NCBI GenBank assembly: GCA_910586615.1
Contig: CAJUJP010000029.1
Location: 1-55,328, forward strand
Origin: an uncultured Lachnospiraceae bacterium
GTDB taxonomy: Bacteria > Bacillota > Clostridia > Lachnospirales > Lachnospiraceae
Length of the DNA stretch: 55,328 bases
Direction: 5' to 3'
This document shows, in pieces, positions 34,863 through 45,800 of this stretch. Numbering within the stretch: the first letter of the stretch is position 1; each line of letters opens with the position of its first letter. Below the pieces are notes generated by a model that made no database searches, had not been told where the DNA came from, and saw only the letters and a list, made by a program, of their open reading frames with translations. Position numbers and translations under genes: made by a program.

Positions 34863-34999
34863 GTCTTTTTCCTCCTTATGACCTGAAACTTCCTCTTATT
34901 CTGCTTTCCCGACACAAACACTTACCAGAGAATGCCATGCATCCCCTTGTATGAAATCCGGATTTTTACTGTACTGCCATAGTCTTTCTTTTCATACTT

Positions 35000-35197
35000 T
35001 TACAGATAAGGTAAGATCTTCTTCATATTCTTAACGTTGGTTGCATCTGTCATGGCAGGCTTCCTGAGATTTCTCTTATTCTTAGTTGTCTTCTTAGTTA
35101 AGATATGGCGTTTATAGGCTTTGCTTCTTTTCAATTTACCTGTTCCGGTTACTTTAAAACGTTTCGCAGCCGATCTGCTTGTCTTCATTTTGGGCAT
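35000..35197 (-). CDS. rpmI: Ribosomal protein L35
   Basis: 65 residues, full length. MPKMKTSRSAAKRFKVTGTG, KLKRSKAYKRHIL and NVKNMKKILPYL are typical of bL35. It is a small basic component of the large ribosomal subunit. Middle gene of the operon, 76 bases after infC, with a GGAGG-type site before the ATG. Confidence 0.98.
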   Translation of the reverse strand: MPKMKTSRSAAKRFKVTGTGKLKRSKAYKRHILTKKTTKNKRNLRKPAMTDATNVKNMKKILPYL

Positions 35198-35273
35198 TTC
35201 AAAATTCCTCCTATATTATATTATTAATTTACGAGATATCAATCCAAGATATCAGTCTATTTCAACCGGGAAA

Positions 35274-35780
35274 CTAACGTTTCTCAGCTAAAAACATAGT
35301 CATGCTCCGGCCTTCCACCTTCGGCGCCTTATCGACCACCGCAATATCGGCCAGCGCCTGGGCAATATCGTCCAGAATATGCTTGCTGTTATTCATATGC
35401 GCCATCTCGCGCCCGCGGAAACGAAGTGTGATCTTCACCCTGTCACCCTTGCTGATAAATTTCCGTGCAGCATTGATTTTCGTATTCAGATCGTTGGTGT
35501 CAATATTGGGAGACAACCGAATCTCCTTGATTTCAACGGTCTTCTGTTTCTTCTTAGCTTCCTTCTCTTTTCTGGTCTGTTCATACTTGAACTTACCGTA
35601 ATCCACAATCTTACAGACAGGCGGCTTCGCTGTCGGAGCAATCTTAACAAGATCAACACCCGCTTCCTCTGCCAATCTCATAGCCTCTCTCACCGGCATA
35701 ACGCCGAGCTGTTCACCGTTCTCCCCGATGACACGCACTTCCTTGTCTCTAATCTGTTCGTTAATGAATAAATCGCTAAT
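35274..35780 (-). CDS. infC: Translation initiation factor IF-3, AUU start
   Basis: 168 residues with both IF-3 domains: INEQIRDKEVRVIGENGEQL at the N-terminus, the lysine-rich linker EQTRKEKEAKKKQKT, and the C-terminal domain RFRGREMAHMNNS. The start is chosen as ATT at 35780: the ribosome site GGAGG lies eight bases upstream, and homologues begin at this Ile-Ser/-Lys position. The in-frame ATGs at 35801 and 35795 precede or overlap that site. A rare start codon of this kind lets IF-3 limit its own synthesis in other bacteria. First gene of the operon. Confidence 0.93.
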   Translation of the reverse strand: MSDLFINEQIRDKEVRVIGENGEQLGVMPVREAMRLAEEAGVDLVKIAPTAKPPVCKIVDYGKFKYEQTRKEKEAKKKQKTVEIKEIRLSPNIDTNDLNTKINAARKFISKGDRVKITLRFRGREMAHMNNSKHILDDIAQALADIAVVDKAPKVEGRSMTMFLAEKR

Positions 35781-35801
35781 GGTTCCGCCCTCCATACCCA
35801 T

Positions 35802-35882
35802 AAAAAAATATATTTGCTTCGCAAATAACTTTGCGAGATCCGCTTCGCGGACTCGGATAAGTGTAGTAATTTCCTATACCAT
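35802..35882 (+). repeat. R1 element, copy 2, inside the infC leader
   Basis: It has the same parts as copy 1: A-run, TTTGC/GCAAA hairpin, CGAG...CTCG hairpin, GATAAG and ATTTCCTATACCATA. Read in the infC transcript, it ends with a hairpin and T7 directly before the infC ribosome site. Its other end merges with the T-run of the leader terminator. Confidence 0.8.
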
Positions 35883-36104
35883 AAAAAAATGGATAGCATA
35901 GCTATCCACGAATCAGTCCATTTTCAAACTCTTAAACTCTGCCATTATGACAGAGAATGTTCTAAAAGTTCTGAATTATGAACACTTGCGAACCTAATTG
36001 TTGCAAGGTGAGAGTGGATACTCTGCTTGATTTTCTACAACAGTGAACCTGACAAATCTGACTGTTTCCACCAGGTTACTGCTGTAACCGTGCGTTCTCG
36101 CACA
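35883..36104 (-). promoter_or_regulatory. L20-type leader RNA with terminator
   Basis: The infC transcript begins with a structured 220-base leader. It contains hairpins (GTGCG/CGCAC, GGTTAC/GTAACC), then AGAGTATCCACTCTCACC, which resembles the conserved part of the Firmicute L20 leader, where L20 binds a 23S-like site. It ends in an intrinsic terminator, GGATAGC/GCTATCC plus T7 (35907-35883). The expected behaviour is L20-dependent premature termination. The family assignment is by pattern and operon position; a covariance-model search would settle it. Confidence 0.75.
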
Positions 36105-36110
36105 TTTGTT

Positions 36111-36139
36111 ACTGTAACACAGGTTTGTGCACCTGTCAA
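36111..36139 (-). promoter_or_regulatory. Promoter of the infC operon
   Basis: On the minus strand TTGACA (36139-36134), 17 bases, then TACAGT (36116-36111). Transcription would start near 36104, at the first base of the structured leader and eight bases after the GH2 gene's stop region. Confidence 0.65.
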
Positions 36140-36146
36140 CTGATTT

Positions 36147-38003
36147 TCAGGAAAATTTTGCACATCCATCAAAAACCCGGTAAAGTTTTTCATTCAGTTC
36201 CCGCACCACATCCCGGCTCAGCTTGTCAACTTCCCTGTCATATGTCACAACGCCGTTGATCTCTGTCTCAATATCGCTGACCTGGGTATAAATCGCCGCA
36301 GACAGACCACGCGCCACATTCGGAAAAATCTCCTTCTCCATTAATCTCCGGTATGCAGCCGTCAATGCTTCGGCGGAGTCATAATGTCTGTAGCCGAACT
36401 TCTTTCTGCTGAAAAGATGCCCCTTGACCGGATATGCATATCCGCCGTATTCCGACAGTGCCACCACCCGCTCTTCCTGAGGAGAAAACATAAGCCGCCG
36501 GTTATAGTTGTGAATGCTGTACATATCCCCGCCCTTCTGGTCAAACCATCCGCAGGCCTGATTGATCAGCCGTGTCCCATCCAGACTCCTGAGCTTATCC
36601 GTTATTTTTGCGGCATCAAACTGTCCCCAGCCCTCGTTAAAAGGCACCCATACGGCGATACAGGGATGCTGGTACAGATGTTTTACCATACCCGCCAGAT
36701 CCCGGCAGTACTGCCTGCGCCCTTCCCGGTCCTCCCGTTTAAATCTCCGGTAATTGCTGTCAGACATTTCTCTGGCAATGCTGTCGGAAAAATTCGCAAT
36801 GCCCGCCACAAACAGCATATTGTACGCTCCGCCCCCGTTGGGCATGTCCTGCCACACAAGCATTCCCAGCCTGTCACAATGATAATAAAACCGCTCCGTC
36901 TCCACCTTCACATGCTTGCGGATCGTGTTGTATCCCATTTCCTTCTGCTTATGAATATCATAAACCAGCGCCTCGTCACAAGGCGGTGTCATCAGGCTCT
37001 CCGGCCAGTAACCCTGATCCAGCAGACCGTTGAAAAAGTACGGTTCATTATTCAGGAAAAACCGTAAAACACCATTTTCATCTCTGCCGGTGGAAATTTT
37101 TCGCATTCCGAAATAAGAGGTTACCGTATCGTCGCCCAGCACAATCTTCACATCATAAAGAAACGGCTCTTCCGGCGACCAGGAACGAAAACCGTCCAGA
37201 GCAATCACGCAGTCCTTCCCCGGCACTGCCTGCGCCTGCGCCACGGTCCTGTCCCCTTCCATGATTGTTATATGCGCTGTCTGCCGGTATTTCGCTACCC
37301 CTTTACTGCCCGTTTCTGCCGCCGCTGCATCTCCCGTGCCGGCATAGGAATCCCTGTTCTCTCCCGCAGTCTTTATCCGCACTTTCACTGCACCTGCATC
37401 ATAAAGCGGGGTAATCTTCACCCACTCAATATATTCTTCCGGCACGCTCTCCATCCACACAGTCTGCCAGATTCCACTCTGAGGCGTGTAAAACAGCGAA
37501 CTGAGAATGCCCTTTTTCGAGAACTTCTGCTTCCCTCTCGCATGGGGACTGTGCTCCGTCTCGTCCGTAACACGAAGCGTCAATACATTTTCCTCCCGAA
37601 GTGCCTCAGTCACATCAAAAGAAAAGGGCAGGTAACCACCCTTATGTCCGCCAAGCAAAATACCGTTTAAGAACACCTCACACTCCTGATCCACTGCACC
37701 AAAGTGCAAAATTACACGTTTTCCGCGAAAACTCTCCGGTAATAGGAAAGTTTTACGGTAATGCAGATACATGCCGGGCTTCAAAATCTCCTCCACTCCG
37801 GACAATGCTGTCTCCGGTGAAAAGGGAACTACAATTTTCCTGTTATACTCATAAGCCTGTACTTCGTCAGATACACTGAAACAGCAGTCCCACTCCCCGT
37901 TCAGATTATAAAAACTGTCCCTCACAAGCGTCGGCCTCGGATATTCCTGCCATACATTCTCGCGATCCACTTCTTTTCCCCATCTGCTGGATAACTTTGT
38001 CAT
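36147..38003 (-). CDS. Glycoside hydrolase family 2 (beta-galactosidase/glucuronidase type)
   Basis: 618 residues. An N-terminal jelly-roll (GEWDCCFSV, then VILHFGAVDQECEVFLNG), an Ig-like domain and a TIM barrel follow in GH2 order. The acid/base is Glu457 (VPFNEGWGQF) and the nucleophile Glu518 (ALSEYGGY). NTIRKHVKVE and WQDMPNGGG are also typical. There is no signal peptide, so it acts on imported oligosaccharides. Residues about 212-235 are an Ala/Gly/Asp-rich insertion in the Ig-like domain. It is divergent from a sugar-type MFS transporter. Confidence 0.9.
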   Translation of the reverse strand: MTKLSSRWGKEVDRENVWQEYPRPTLVRDSFYNLNGEWDCCFSVSDEVQAYEYNRKIVVPFSPETALSGVEEILKPGMYLHYRKTFLLPESFRGKRVILHFGAVDQECEVFLNGILLGGHKGGYLPFSFDVTEALREENVLTLRVTDETEHSPHARGKQKFSKKGILSSLFYTPQSGIWQTVWMESVPEEYIEWVKITPLYDAGAVKVRIKTAGENRDSYAGTGDAAAAETGSKGVAKYRQTAHITIMEGDRTVAQAQAVPGKDCVIALDGFRSWSPEEPFLYDVKIVLGDDTVTSYFGMRKISTGRDENGVLRFFLNNEPYFFNGLLDQGYWPESLMTPPCDEALVYDIHKQKEMGYNTIRKHVKVETERFYYHCDRLGMLVWQDMPNGGGAYNMLFVAGIANFSDSIAREMSDSNYRRFKREDREGRRQYCRDLAGMVKHLYQHPCIAVWVPFNEGWGQFDAAKITDKLRSLDGTRLINQACGWFDQKGGDMYSIHNYNRRLMFSPQEERVVALSEYGGYAYPVKGHLFSRKKFGYRHYDSAEALTAAYRRLMEKEIFPNVARGLSAAIYTQVSDIETEINGVVTYDREVDKLSRDVVRELNEKLYRVFDGCAKFS

Positions 38004-38103
38004 ATTCTTTACCCGATCTTTCTATTATATATACTTCGGCCATGCCGCCGTATTCTTTTCTCCGATGGTCAACCATTCCAGCCCCGACGGCTTCTGCCCA
38101 TAA

Positions 38104-38153
38104 CTGTCCTGTCCTGTCCTGTCCTGTCCTGTCCTGTCCTGTCCTGTCCTGTC
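38104..38153. repeat. Ten tandem CTGTC pentamers
   Basis: CTGTC is repeated ten times without error, with two further partial units near 38164. The tract lies about 100 bases upstream of the GH2 start and 314 bases upstream of the MFS start, in a 464-base divergent gap. Slipped-strand change could alter promoter spacing (inference). Confidence 0.9.
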
Positions 38154-38333
38154 AATCATTATACACTGTCCTGTTGCGGCAGTGTCTGTTTCTAGTATAT
38201 TCTTTGTTCCTACAAAAAGCAACGAATATCCGAAAAACATGCCGCCATCGGGATTTCAAAAGCAGTTCCCGAAGCAATTCCCGAAAAATGGAAAACTATA
38301 TCTTTTCCACAGCGCCTGTGTTACAATATGAAT

Positions 38334-38347
38334 AATTGTACACAATT
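38334..38347. promoter_or_regulatory. Candidate operator AATTGT-AC-ACAATT
   Basis: A 14-base dyad with perfect 6-base arms lies seven bases after TACAAT (38322-38327), a plausible -10 box for the MFS gene. The regulator is not identified. Confidence 0.35.
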
Positions 38348-38467
38348 TATCAAAAAGCTAATCATATCAGTGGATGGAACTCTCTACCGTCTCTTCCATG
38401 ACCGGCAGCCAGCCTTCTGTTATGATATCCGTCAAACTTATTCGATCAAACTTATGGGGGACAAAGT

Positions 38468-39784
38468 ATGAAACTGAATTACAAACAAACAATCCTGATC
38501 GGCCTGGCTTTTCTGTCTATCTCGGCTTTCTGGCAGATGTACGACAATATCATACCACTGATCTTAAAAAACTCTTTCGATCTGGGTGAGACAGTTACCG
38601 GCGTTATTATGGCTGCCGACAATGTTCTTGCATTATTTCTGCTGCCGTTTTTCGGCTCTCTGTCTGATAAAACGAATACAAAAATCGGGAAAAGAATGCC
38701 TTTTATCCTGACCGGAACCGGTCTGTCAGTCATTTTTCTGTTGCTGCTTCCCACCGCGGATCGTACCAGAAACCTTCCGTTTTTCATAACTGTCCTGTTC
38801 CTGGTTCTTCTGGCCATGGGGCTTTACCGCTCTCCTTCTGTAGCGCTGATGCCGGACCTGACCCCCAAGCCTTTGCGGAGCAAAGGAAATGCAGTGATCA
38901 ATCTGATGGGTGCCGTGGGCGGCGTCTATTCTCTGATCATGATACGTTTGCTGGTTGGAAGCGGTGCCACACCGGACTATTTCCCGTTATTTCTTGCCAT
39001 TGCCCTGTTGATGATTCTGTCAGTTATAATTCTCTTTTTTACGATAAAGGAAAACAAGAATCAGCCAGATAAGAATGCCGTGAAAAAGAAGAATGGTTCA
39101 AAGGATATGCAGATTTCAGCAGAATCAGATCTTACGGACAGCGGGAAAACCGCTTCATCCGGCTCTGCCCTGGCGCCTGATGTAAGACGAAGCCTTGTCT
39201 TCATGCTGCTCTCCATCGCACTCTGGTTTATTGCCTACAATGCGGTAACCACTGCATTCTCGCGCTATGCCACCCATGTGTGGGGCATGGAGAACGGCGG
39301 TTATGCCAACTGTCTGATGGTAGCCACAGTGGCCGCCATCATCAGCTATATTCCCATTGGCGCTATTTCCAGCCATATCGGAAGAAAGAAAACAATCCTG
39401 ATCGGCGTAGTGTTACTGGCATTGTGCTATCTGTGCGCTGCTTTTTACAACAGCTATCATGTGACAATGAATATCTTCTTCGGTATCATCGGCTTCGCCT
39501 GGGCAGCGATCAATGTGAATTCCTTCCCTATGGTGGTGGAAATCGCCTCCTCCGGAGATGTGGGAAAATATACCGGATACTACTACACATTTTCCATGGC
39601 GGCACAGGTGGTCACCCCGATCCTGTCCGGCTATCTGCTGGAACATGTCTCCTATCGAACACTGTTCCCTTACTCGGTGTTCTTCTCTGTCATGGCTTTT
39701 CTGACTATGCTCATGGTAAAGCACGGGGATTCCAGACCGGTAAAGAAGGGCAGTATGCTGGAAAATTTTGATGTGGATGACTGA
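38468..39784 (+). CDS. MFS transporter, sugar (GPH/SLC45-like) type
   Basis: 438 residues with twelve membrane segments. FGSLSDKTNTKIGKRMPFIL is the loop 2-3 signature of sugar:cation symporters, and IGAISSHIGRKKTILIGV is the matching loop in the second half. A charged central loop (about 195-238) separates the halves. It probably imports an oligosaccharide for the divergent GH2 enzyme or products of the large amylase next door. The ATG follows GGGGGA. Confidence 0.85.
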   Translation: MKLNYKQTILIGLAFLSISAFWQMYDNIIPLILKNSFDLGETVTGVIMAADNVLALFLLPFFGSLSDKTNTKIGKRMPFILTGTGLSVIFLLLLPTADRTRNLPFFITVLFLVLLAMGLYRSPSVALMPDLTPKPLRSKGNAVINLMGAVGGVYSLIMIRLLVGSGATPDYFPLFLAIALLMILSVIILFFTIKENKNQPDKNAVKKKNGSKDMQISAESDLTDSGKTASSGSALAPDVRRSLVFMLLSIALWFIAYNAVTTAFSRYATHVWGMENGGYANCLMVATVAAIISYIPIGAISSHIGRKKTILIGVVLLALCYLCAAFYNSYHVTMNIFFGIIGFAWAAINVNSFPMVVEIASSGDVGKYTGYYYTFSMAAQVVTPILSGYLLEHVSYRTLFPYSVFFSVMAFLTMLMVKHGDSRPVKKGSMLENFDVDD

Positions 39785-39806
39785 TCTCATATAACCATAT
39801 GAAACA

Positions 39807-39828
39807 CCCCGCCGGAATCCCGGCGGGG
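39807..39828. terminator. Bidirectional terminator
   Basis: CCCCGCCGG (39807-39815) and CCGGCGGGG (39820-39828) form a perfect 9-bp GC stem with a 4-base loop, followed by CATTTCT on the plus strand. It lies between the convergent MFS and amylase genes and can serve both. Confidence 0.85.
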
Positions 39829-39854
39829 CATTTCTATCATGTATTTCTATTACT

Positions 39855-42800
39855 TTACCGCGTCCCCAATATCATCGGTTTCGCATTAATCTTAAAGCTT
39901 ACGGTCTTGCTTCCGCCATACACACCTGTACCGTGTATGGTCACTTTCGCAGTACCTTTCTTAATATTGTTGGAGTATCCTGTGATTTCAAAGCAGGATT
40001 TGTCTATCTCCACCCATTTTCCGCTCTCTTTCATCTCAACGGTAATATCCTCTTTGCCGGGTTTGATCTCATATCCCGTATAATACTGCGGCTCAACCTT
40101 GATTCTTGCAGAAGCAATGTTCTTGTCATTTGCGATGACTCTGAATTCCGCAGATACCTGGCCCGTATAGTTACTGCCCTTTGCCAAAGCTGTAACTTTG
40201 ATCACGGAATCTACTGCCGGCGTTTCTGTGATTTCACTGCCGTCCGCATAAGTGTATGCCGTCTCCTTATCAATTGTGAAATCTGTCTTGTTTTTCAGTT
40301 TTTTACCGTTCAAGTCTGTAATTACAGGTATCACAGTGTTGTATTTTCTCGCATTCTTTACCAGAATATCGCCCGCAGTAATGCTGCCTGCCAGCTTACC
40401 CAGTTCCTGAGGTACGATGGTGAACGGAATATCCTTAATGGTTCCTTTATAGTTGCCTTTGCCTTTGATCGAAACGGTGGCTGCAGATCCGGCTGCTGTG
40501 TTTTTCCTGTATGACAGCGTATAGTCTATGCCCTGTTCCAGATACACAGGCGCTTCGTTTCCTTTGGTAAAGCGCGCCCTTACATTTTCATTCGTAAGCT
40601 TGCTGCCGCCTTTTGCATAAGGAATCTGATCTGTGATCTTATTTTCTTCTCCAAAGGTAAAGAGCCCGCCCTCGTTAGCCGCGATATCATAGGCTTTGAT
40701 CTTAAAGGTCTTCTTCACTGTGCCTGTGTAACCATTCATACCGGTCACGGTCACAGTTGCTGTACCTACATCCGTATTCTTCTGATAAACTGCACGGTAC
40801 AGCGGATATCCTTGTTCTGCTTCTACCCCGTCAATGATTTCTACCTCCGGCTCCTGCGGTGTTCCCGTATAAATAAGACCGGTATTCGGCACATCTTTCA
40901 GGGATACTTTATTTGCCTTCAAAGCAGTTCCCGTAATCTTGAAGGATACTGTCTTTTCACCGAAATATTTCTTGTTATTTCCTTTCACGGTGATGGTAGC
41001 CGTCTCACCGGCTTCCGTATGAACCGTGTCATAGATGACTTCGTAATCCCATTCCTTTTCAGGCTGGCTGTCATCTTTACCCACGAGTTGATTGTTACTA
41101 CCGTGTTTCACGATCACTTCCGGCTTCTGCACTTTACCATGCTTTGTCTCCGTATCCCATGCATAAGGCTGTGCAGGAATCTTCTGAACAGACACTTTAC
41201 TCATCAGAACAGCATCTGCCTTATCGCCCAGCAGCATCTGGATCGTCTTGCTTCCCGTGAAGTTCTTGCTGTCCGGATTGGACTGTAAGATTACACTGTA
41301 AGTTCCCGGTGTCTTGCCGTCCGTTTCCGGGTTCTGGTAAGCAACTGTATAATCAGTTTTCAGTTTCAACGCCTTGCCGTTATATTTCACAACCGGCTTT
41401 GGCTGTACCTGCTTCTTATTATCCGCTGCAACAATGCCGTACAGATCAGTGACCGCAAGGGTGTCGATATCCACCTTGTCTATGATAAATCTCTTCTCAA
41501 GGTACTGTGTATAATTACCTTTTCCTTTTATAGTGACCACTGCTTCACCTGCGTTGGTATTCTGCTTATAGGCCACAGTGTAATCCGTCTTTTCTTTCAG
41601 CAGTCTTCTGCCGTCGTATACCTGAATTACCGGTTTGACAGCCTTGCCTGTATAGGTGATATGATCCACATCGTCCACTGTTGTAAACATGGATGCATCT
41701 TCCCATTTCATCCAAAGCCCGTGAGGTACGTCTTCCAGTTTCTCCAGTGCTGCATGTGCCTTCTTAAGTTCCGACTCTATCCGGTTAACTTCTTCCTGCG
41801 TAGCATTCGGATCCGCCAGCACACGTTCTGCCGCTTTCAATGCTGTCTGGAATACATCCCAGCTTTCTTCCGTATAGTCATCCGGCTGCAGCTTTTGGTA
41901 CTCTTTTACAAGCGCACTCAGTTTACCTGTATCTACACTGCCTTCCGGCACTTTCAAACCGTCATAGGCTGTTTGCAGCTCTGCCAGCGCCTGATCGATT
42001 TCAGTCTGAGTAACATCTTCTTTCTCCAGGACTGCTTTCGCTTTTTTCAATGCCTCCTGGAACGCTGTCCAGCTCTCATCTGTGTAATTACCCTGTTCTG
42101 TCAGACCGCTGCACAATTTAACCAGCGCATTCAACTTACCGGTATCCACACTGCCCTCCGGTACTTTCAAGCCATCGTAAGCCGCCTGCAGTTCTGCCAG
42201 TGCCTGATCAATCTCTTCCTGAGTTGCATCTGTTTTCGCCAGAACATCTTTCGCTTTTTTCAGTGCCTCCTGGAACGCTGTCCAGCTCTCATCTGTGTAA
42301 TTGCCCTGTTCTGTCACTTCACTGCACTTTTCGATCAGCGCACTAAGTTTTCCGGTATCCACGCTGCCCGCCGGCACTTCCAGACCGTCATAAGCTGCCC
42401 GCAGCTGATCCATAGCGCTGTCGATCTCTTCCACCGTCACATCAGTTTTGCCGGCTGTGGTCTTCGCTGCTGCCAGTGCATCGGTAAATGTCTTCCAGCT
42501 CTCATTTGTGTAATTACCCTGTTCCATATTCTCACAGGTTGAAATAAACTTCTTTAACGCCTGCAGTTTTCTCGTGAGAAGCTCGTTCTTGTCATAGACA
42601 GAATCCTGATCCTTTGCCTCTCCTTTAACCAGAACCATGGCTGAAATCGGCGCTACCTGCACCTGTCCTTCTGCTGCTGTTACCGTTACGGAATCAAGTG
42701 TCTCGACACCTGCCTTCTGATCGTTAATACAGATATTCCAGGTTCCTTCCGCAACACCATAGTCGCTCTGATACAGATTGACCGTCTGCGGTGATGTCGC

Positions 42801-45800
42801 AGCATTAAAGATCACCACGATACCGTCAGAAATTTCGCCTGCAATCTGATCCTTGCCGCCGATCACAAACATGACAACATCTTTCGCAATCCACTTGTAA
42901 TTCACATTTGCCTTTACAGCAGCCGCCGATGTGAGACGCAGTGCGGCGTGATTCTTTCTGAACTCGATCAGTCCCTTGTAATAATCTCTTACGTTTCTAT
43001 ATGCTTCCTTATTCAGATCATTCCACTTAATGCTGTTGACAGAATCCGGAAGGTTATAGCTGTTATGCTCCACGCCATTGCCGTCCACGCTCGGTTTTGA
43101 CCTCAGAATCTCCTCACCCGCATGAATCAGCGGAATTCCCTCTGCCATCATATAGATTGCCGCGGCAAGATTATTCATCTTGATCCGCTCCGGTTCGGAA
43201 ACATCTGCTCTGCTTACGCTGATTTTATCCCACAAAGTATAATTATCATGACAGGATGCATAGTTCACTGTCTGTGTAGGACTCTTACACCAGGAAGTCG
43301 CTGCCTTGAAACAATCCGCGATCGACTGTTCCAGACCGGATGCACCGGTTGCGAACCCGGTAGTTTTCAAATCAAAGTTACCACCCTTAATAGCATCCCT
43401 TATGGTATCACTAAAGAATGCAAAGTTCGGTGTTTTCGTGGAGTTTGCCTGAGTAGCCATGGTATAGCCATCCTTGCTGACTGCAGTGTCCATGGACCAG
43501 CCTTCTCCGTAAAATACTGCGTCAGGATGTTTCTGATGTACAGTATTCACTACCTCATTGATGGTCTCGGTATCCAGAAGACCCACCAGGTCAAACCGGA
43601 AACCGTCGATATGGTATTCATCCGCCCAGTAATTGACGGAATCCACGATATACTTTTTCACCATGGCACGCTCGGAAGCCGTGTCGTTGCCACAGCCGGA
43701 GCCGCTTGAATAACTGCCGTCCGCATTTGTTCTTGAGAAGTACTTCGGTACAAGCTTGTTAAAGCAGAATTCGTCAGCATCAAATACATGGTTATATACA
43801 ACGTCCATAATGACATTGATATTATTATCATGAAGCGTCTTCACCATCTGCTTCATTTCTTTTACTCTCACCGCACCATTATAGGGATCGGTGGAATAAG
43901 AACCTTCCGGCGCATTATAGTTCTTCGGATCATATCCCCAGTTAAACTGCGGCTCATCCAGCTTCGTCTCATCTACTGTAGCATAGTCATAAATCGGCAG
44001 CAGATGAATATGGGTTACGCCCAAATCTGTCAGATAATCCAGTCCCGTTGTCTGTCCGGTGGCATTTGTGGTTCCTTTTTCCGTCAGTCCAAGGAATTTT
44101 CCTTTGTTAGCGTCCGAAATGCCTGAGGACTCATCAATGGAAAAATCTCTCACATGAAGCTCGTAAATAACGGAATCATTATAGCTCATGCCCTGATTCG
44201 GGCCGCTGTCATTGGCCCATCCGGCCGGGTCAGTGGAATCCAGGTCAATGACCATGGCACGATCTCCGTTTACGCCGGTGGTTCTGGCATAAGGATCACA
44301 TGCTTCCGATTCCTTACCGTCCTGTACTGCTGTATAGGTATAATAGGTGCCGTTTAAGTCTCCCGTCTTTTCTGCAGACCAGACACCCTTTTCTCCCTTT
44401 GTCATTTCAATGGATTCGATCAGATCCTCTGTTCCTTTTGTTCCTGACTGATACAGATTGACCTTCACTGCTTCCGCCGTAGGCGCCCATACTTTAAAAG
44501 TCGTCTTTGCCTTACTCCAGGTTGCTCCCAGATCATCGCCGTCATAAGTGTACTGCGCTTCAAATTCCTCTGTGGAGTAGATCTTCGGCATTTCCACCGC
44601 ATAATCATACCCCTCAAATCCGATGAAATACTCCTTCGCGATGGCCGGTGTCTGTGACAGATCTGCCCCAAGGCTCAGTGTATACTCCTTCTTGTTTGCG
44701 CTGACTTTCACTTCTGTCACCGGAATTTCTTTTCCGTCCGCACCTTTCAGCACAAATGCCTCATCCGGTTTTTCCACGACAGGCATACCGGTAACGACTT
44801 TGATCGTGTTGTTCTTCTTATTATAAGCTGCCGAAACTACCTTGGCTCCCAGAAGAACATCATCACCCAGCACTCTTCTGCCGGCAAATACACCGGAATC
44901 CACATAGTAGTCAACAGTGCCGGAAAGCACATCAGACAAATCAATTGTGCGGTCTGCATCTATATCTTTGTCCGCCCATTCATTTCCCTCTATGCTCTTA
45001 CGTATAATATAATTTAATGCATCTGTCTTTCTGCCTTCCAGATTAAAAGTTGCCACTTTTTCTCCGTTCTCTCCATCGCTGTCAAATTCATGTCCGGCAT
45101 CCTTCATACCTTTGCCCCATGCCCATACATTCCATCCGGCATAAGCACCGTCTGTTCTTGTATAATGCAGGCGCAGTGTAATCTCATTTTTGTCCTCCAC
45201 GACCTTAGCCGTAAAGACAGCACTGAGATCGGGATCCTCTTTCGCCGTTGCTGTCAGTGTAATCTCATCACCGGTAAACGCCGCATTGACCGTGATTCTG
45301 CAGCCTGTCCCGTCAAGAGTCACGCCTTCTGCCGCATCCATGCTGTAGCTTACATCCATCAGCGTTTTGGTTCCGTCTTCCGCAACATGCGTAAGCTGAT
45401 AAGGCAGTGCGGAAACTTTACCTGCCGCATCTGTTCCCTTCGCAATGGTAAGCTCCGGTGCCACCAGCGTGTCCACAAAACCGCCGGCCGTCAGGACTGC
45501 AGTACCGCCATCCGCCGCTGCAGGAACAGTAATCGTAATTTTGCTGTCAGCACTGACCGGATATGTCTTGTTATTGTCGTCGTACAGATCCTTATATGCT
45601 GTGATCCCGTTTCCATTTACCGGAATCTCGATCTCTTTTGCAGAAGATCCGATATTCATTGCTACGTAAACGGTATCGCCGTTATAACTCCGGGAAATCA
45701 CATCATAGCCATCCGCATCCGAACCGGCTACTACACTTCTGTCGCCTTTTGCAAAAAGTTCTGAATACTGCTCACGGATGCCAAGCATCTTCTTATAATG

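Noticed and set aside
39855..39930. Sortase (LPxTG) anchor at the amylase C-terminus
   Set aside because: The protein ends KPMILGTR after an Ig-like repeat; no LPxTG, hydrophobic stretch or positive tail.
41661..42542. 293-codon plus-strand frame inside the amylase gene
   Set aside because: It is antisense to the repeated FIVAR modules, Cys/Phe-rich, with no ribosome site; a frame shadow.
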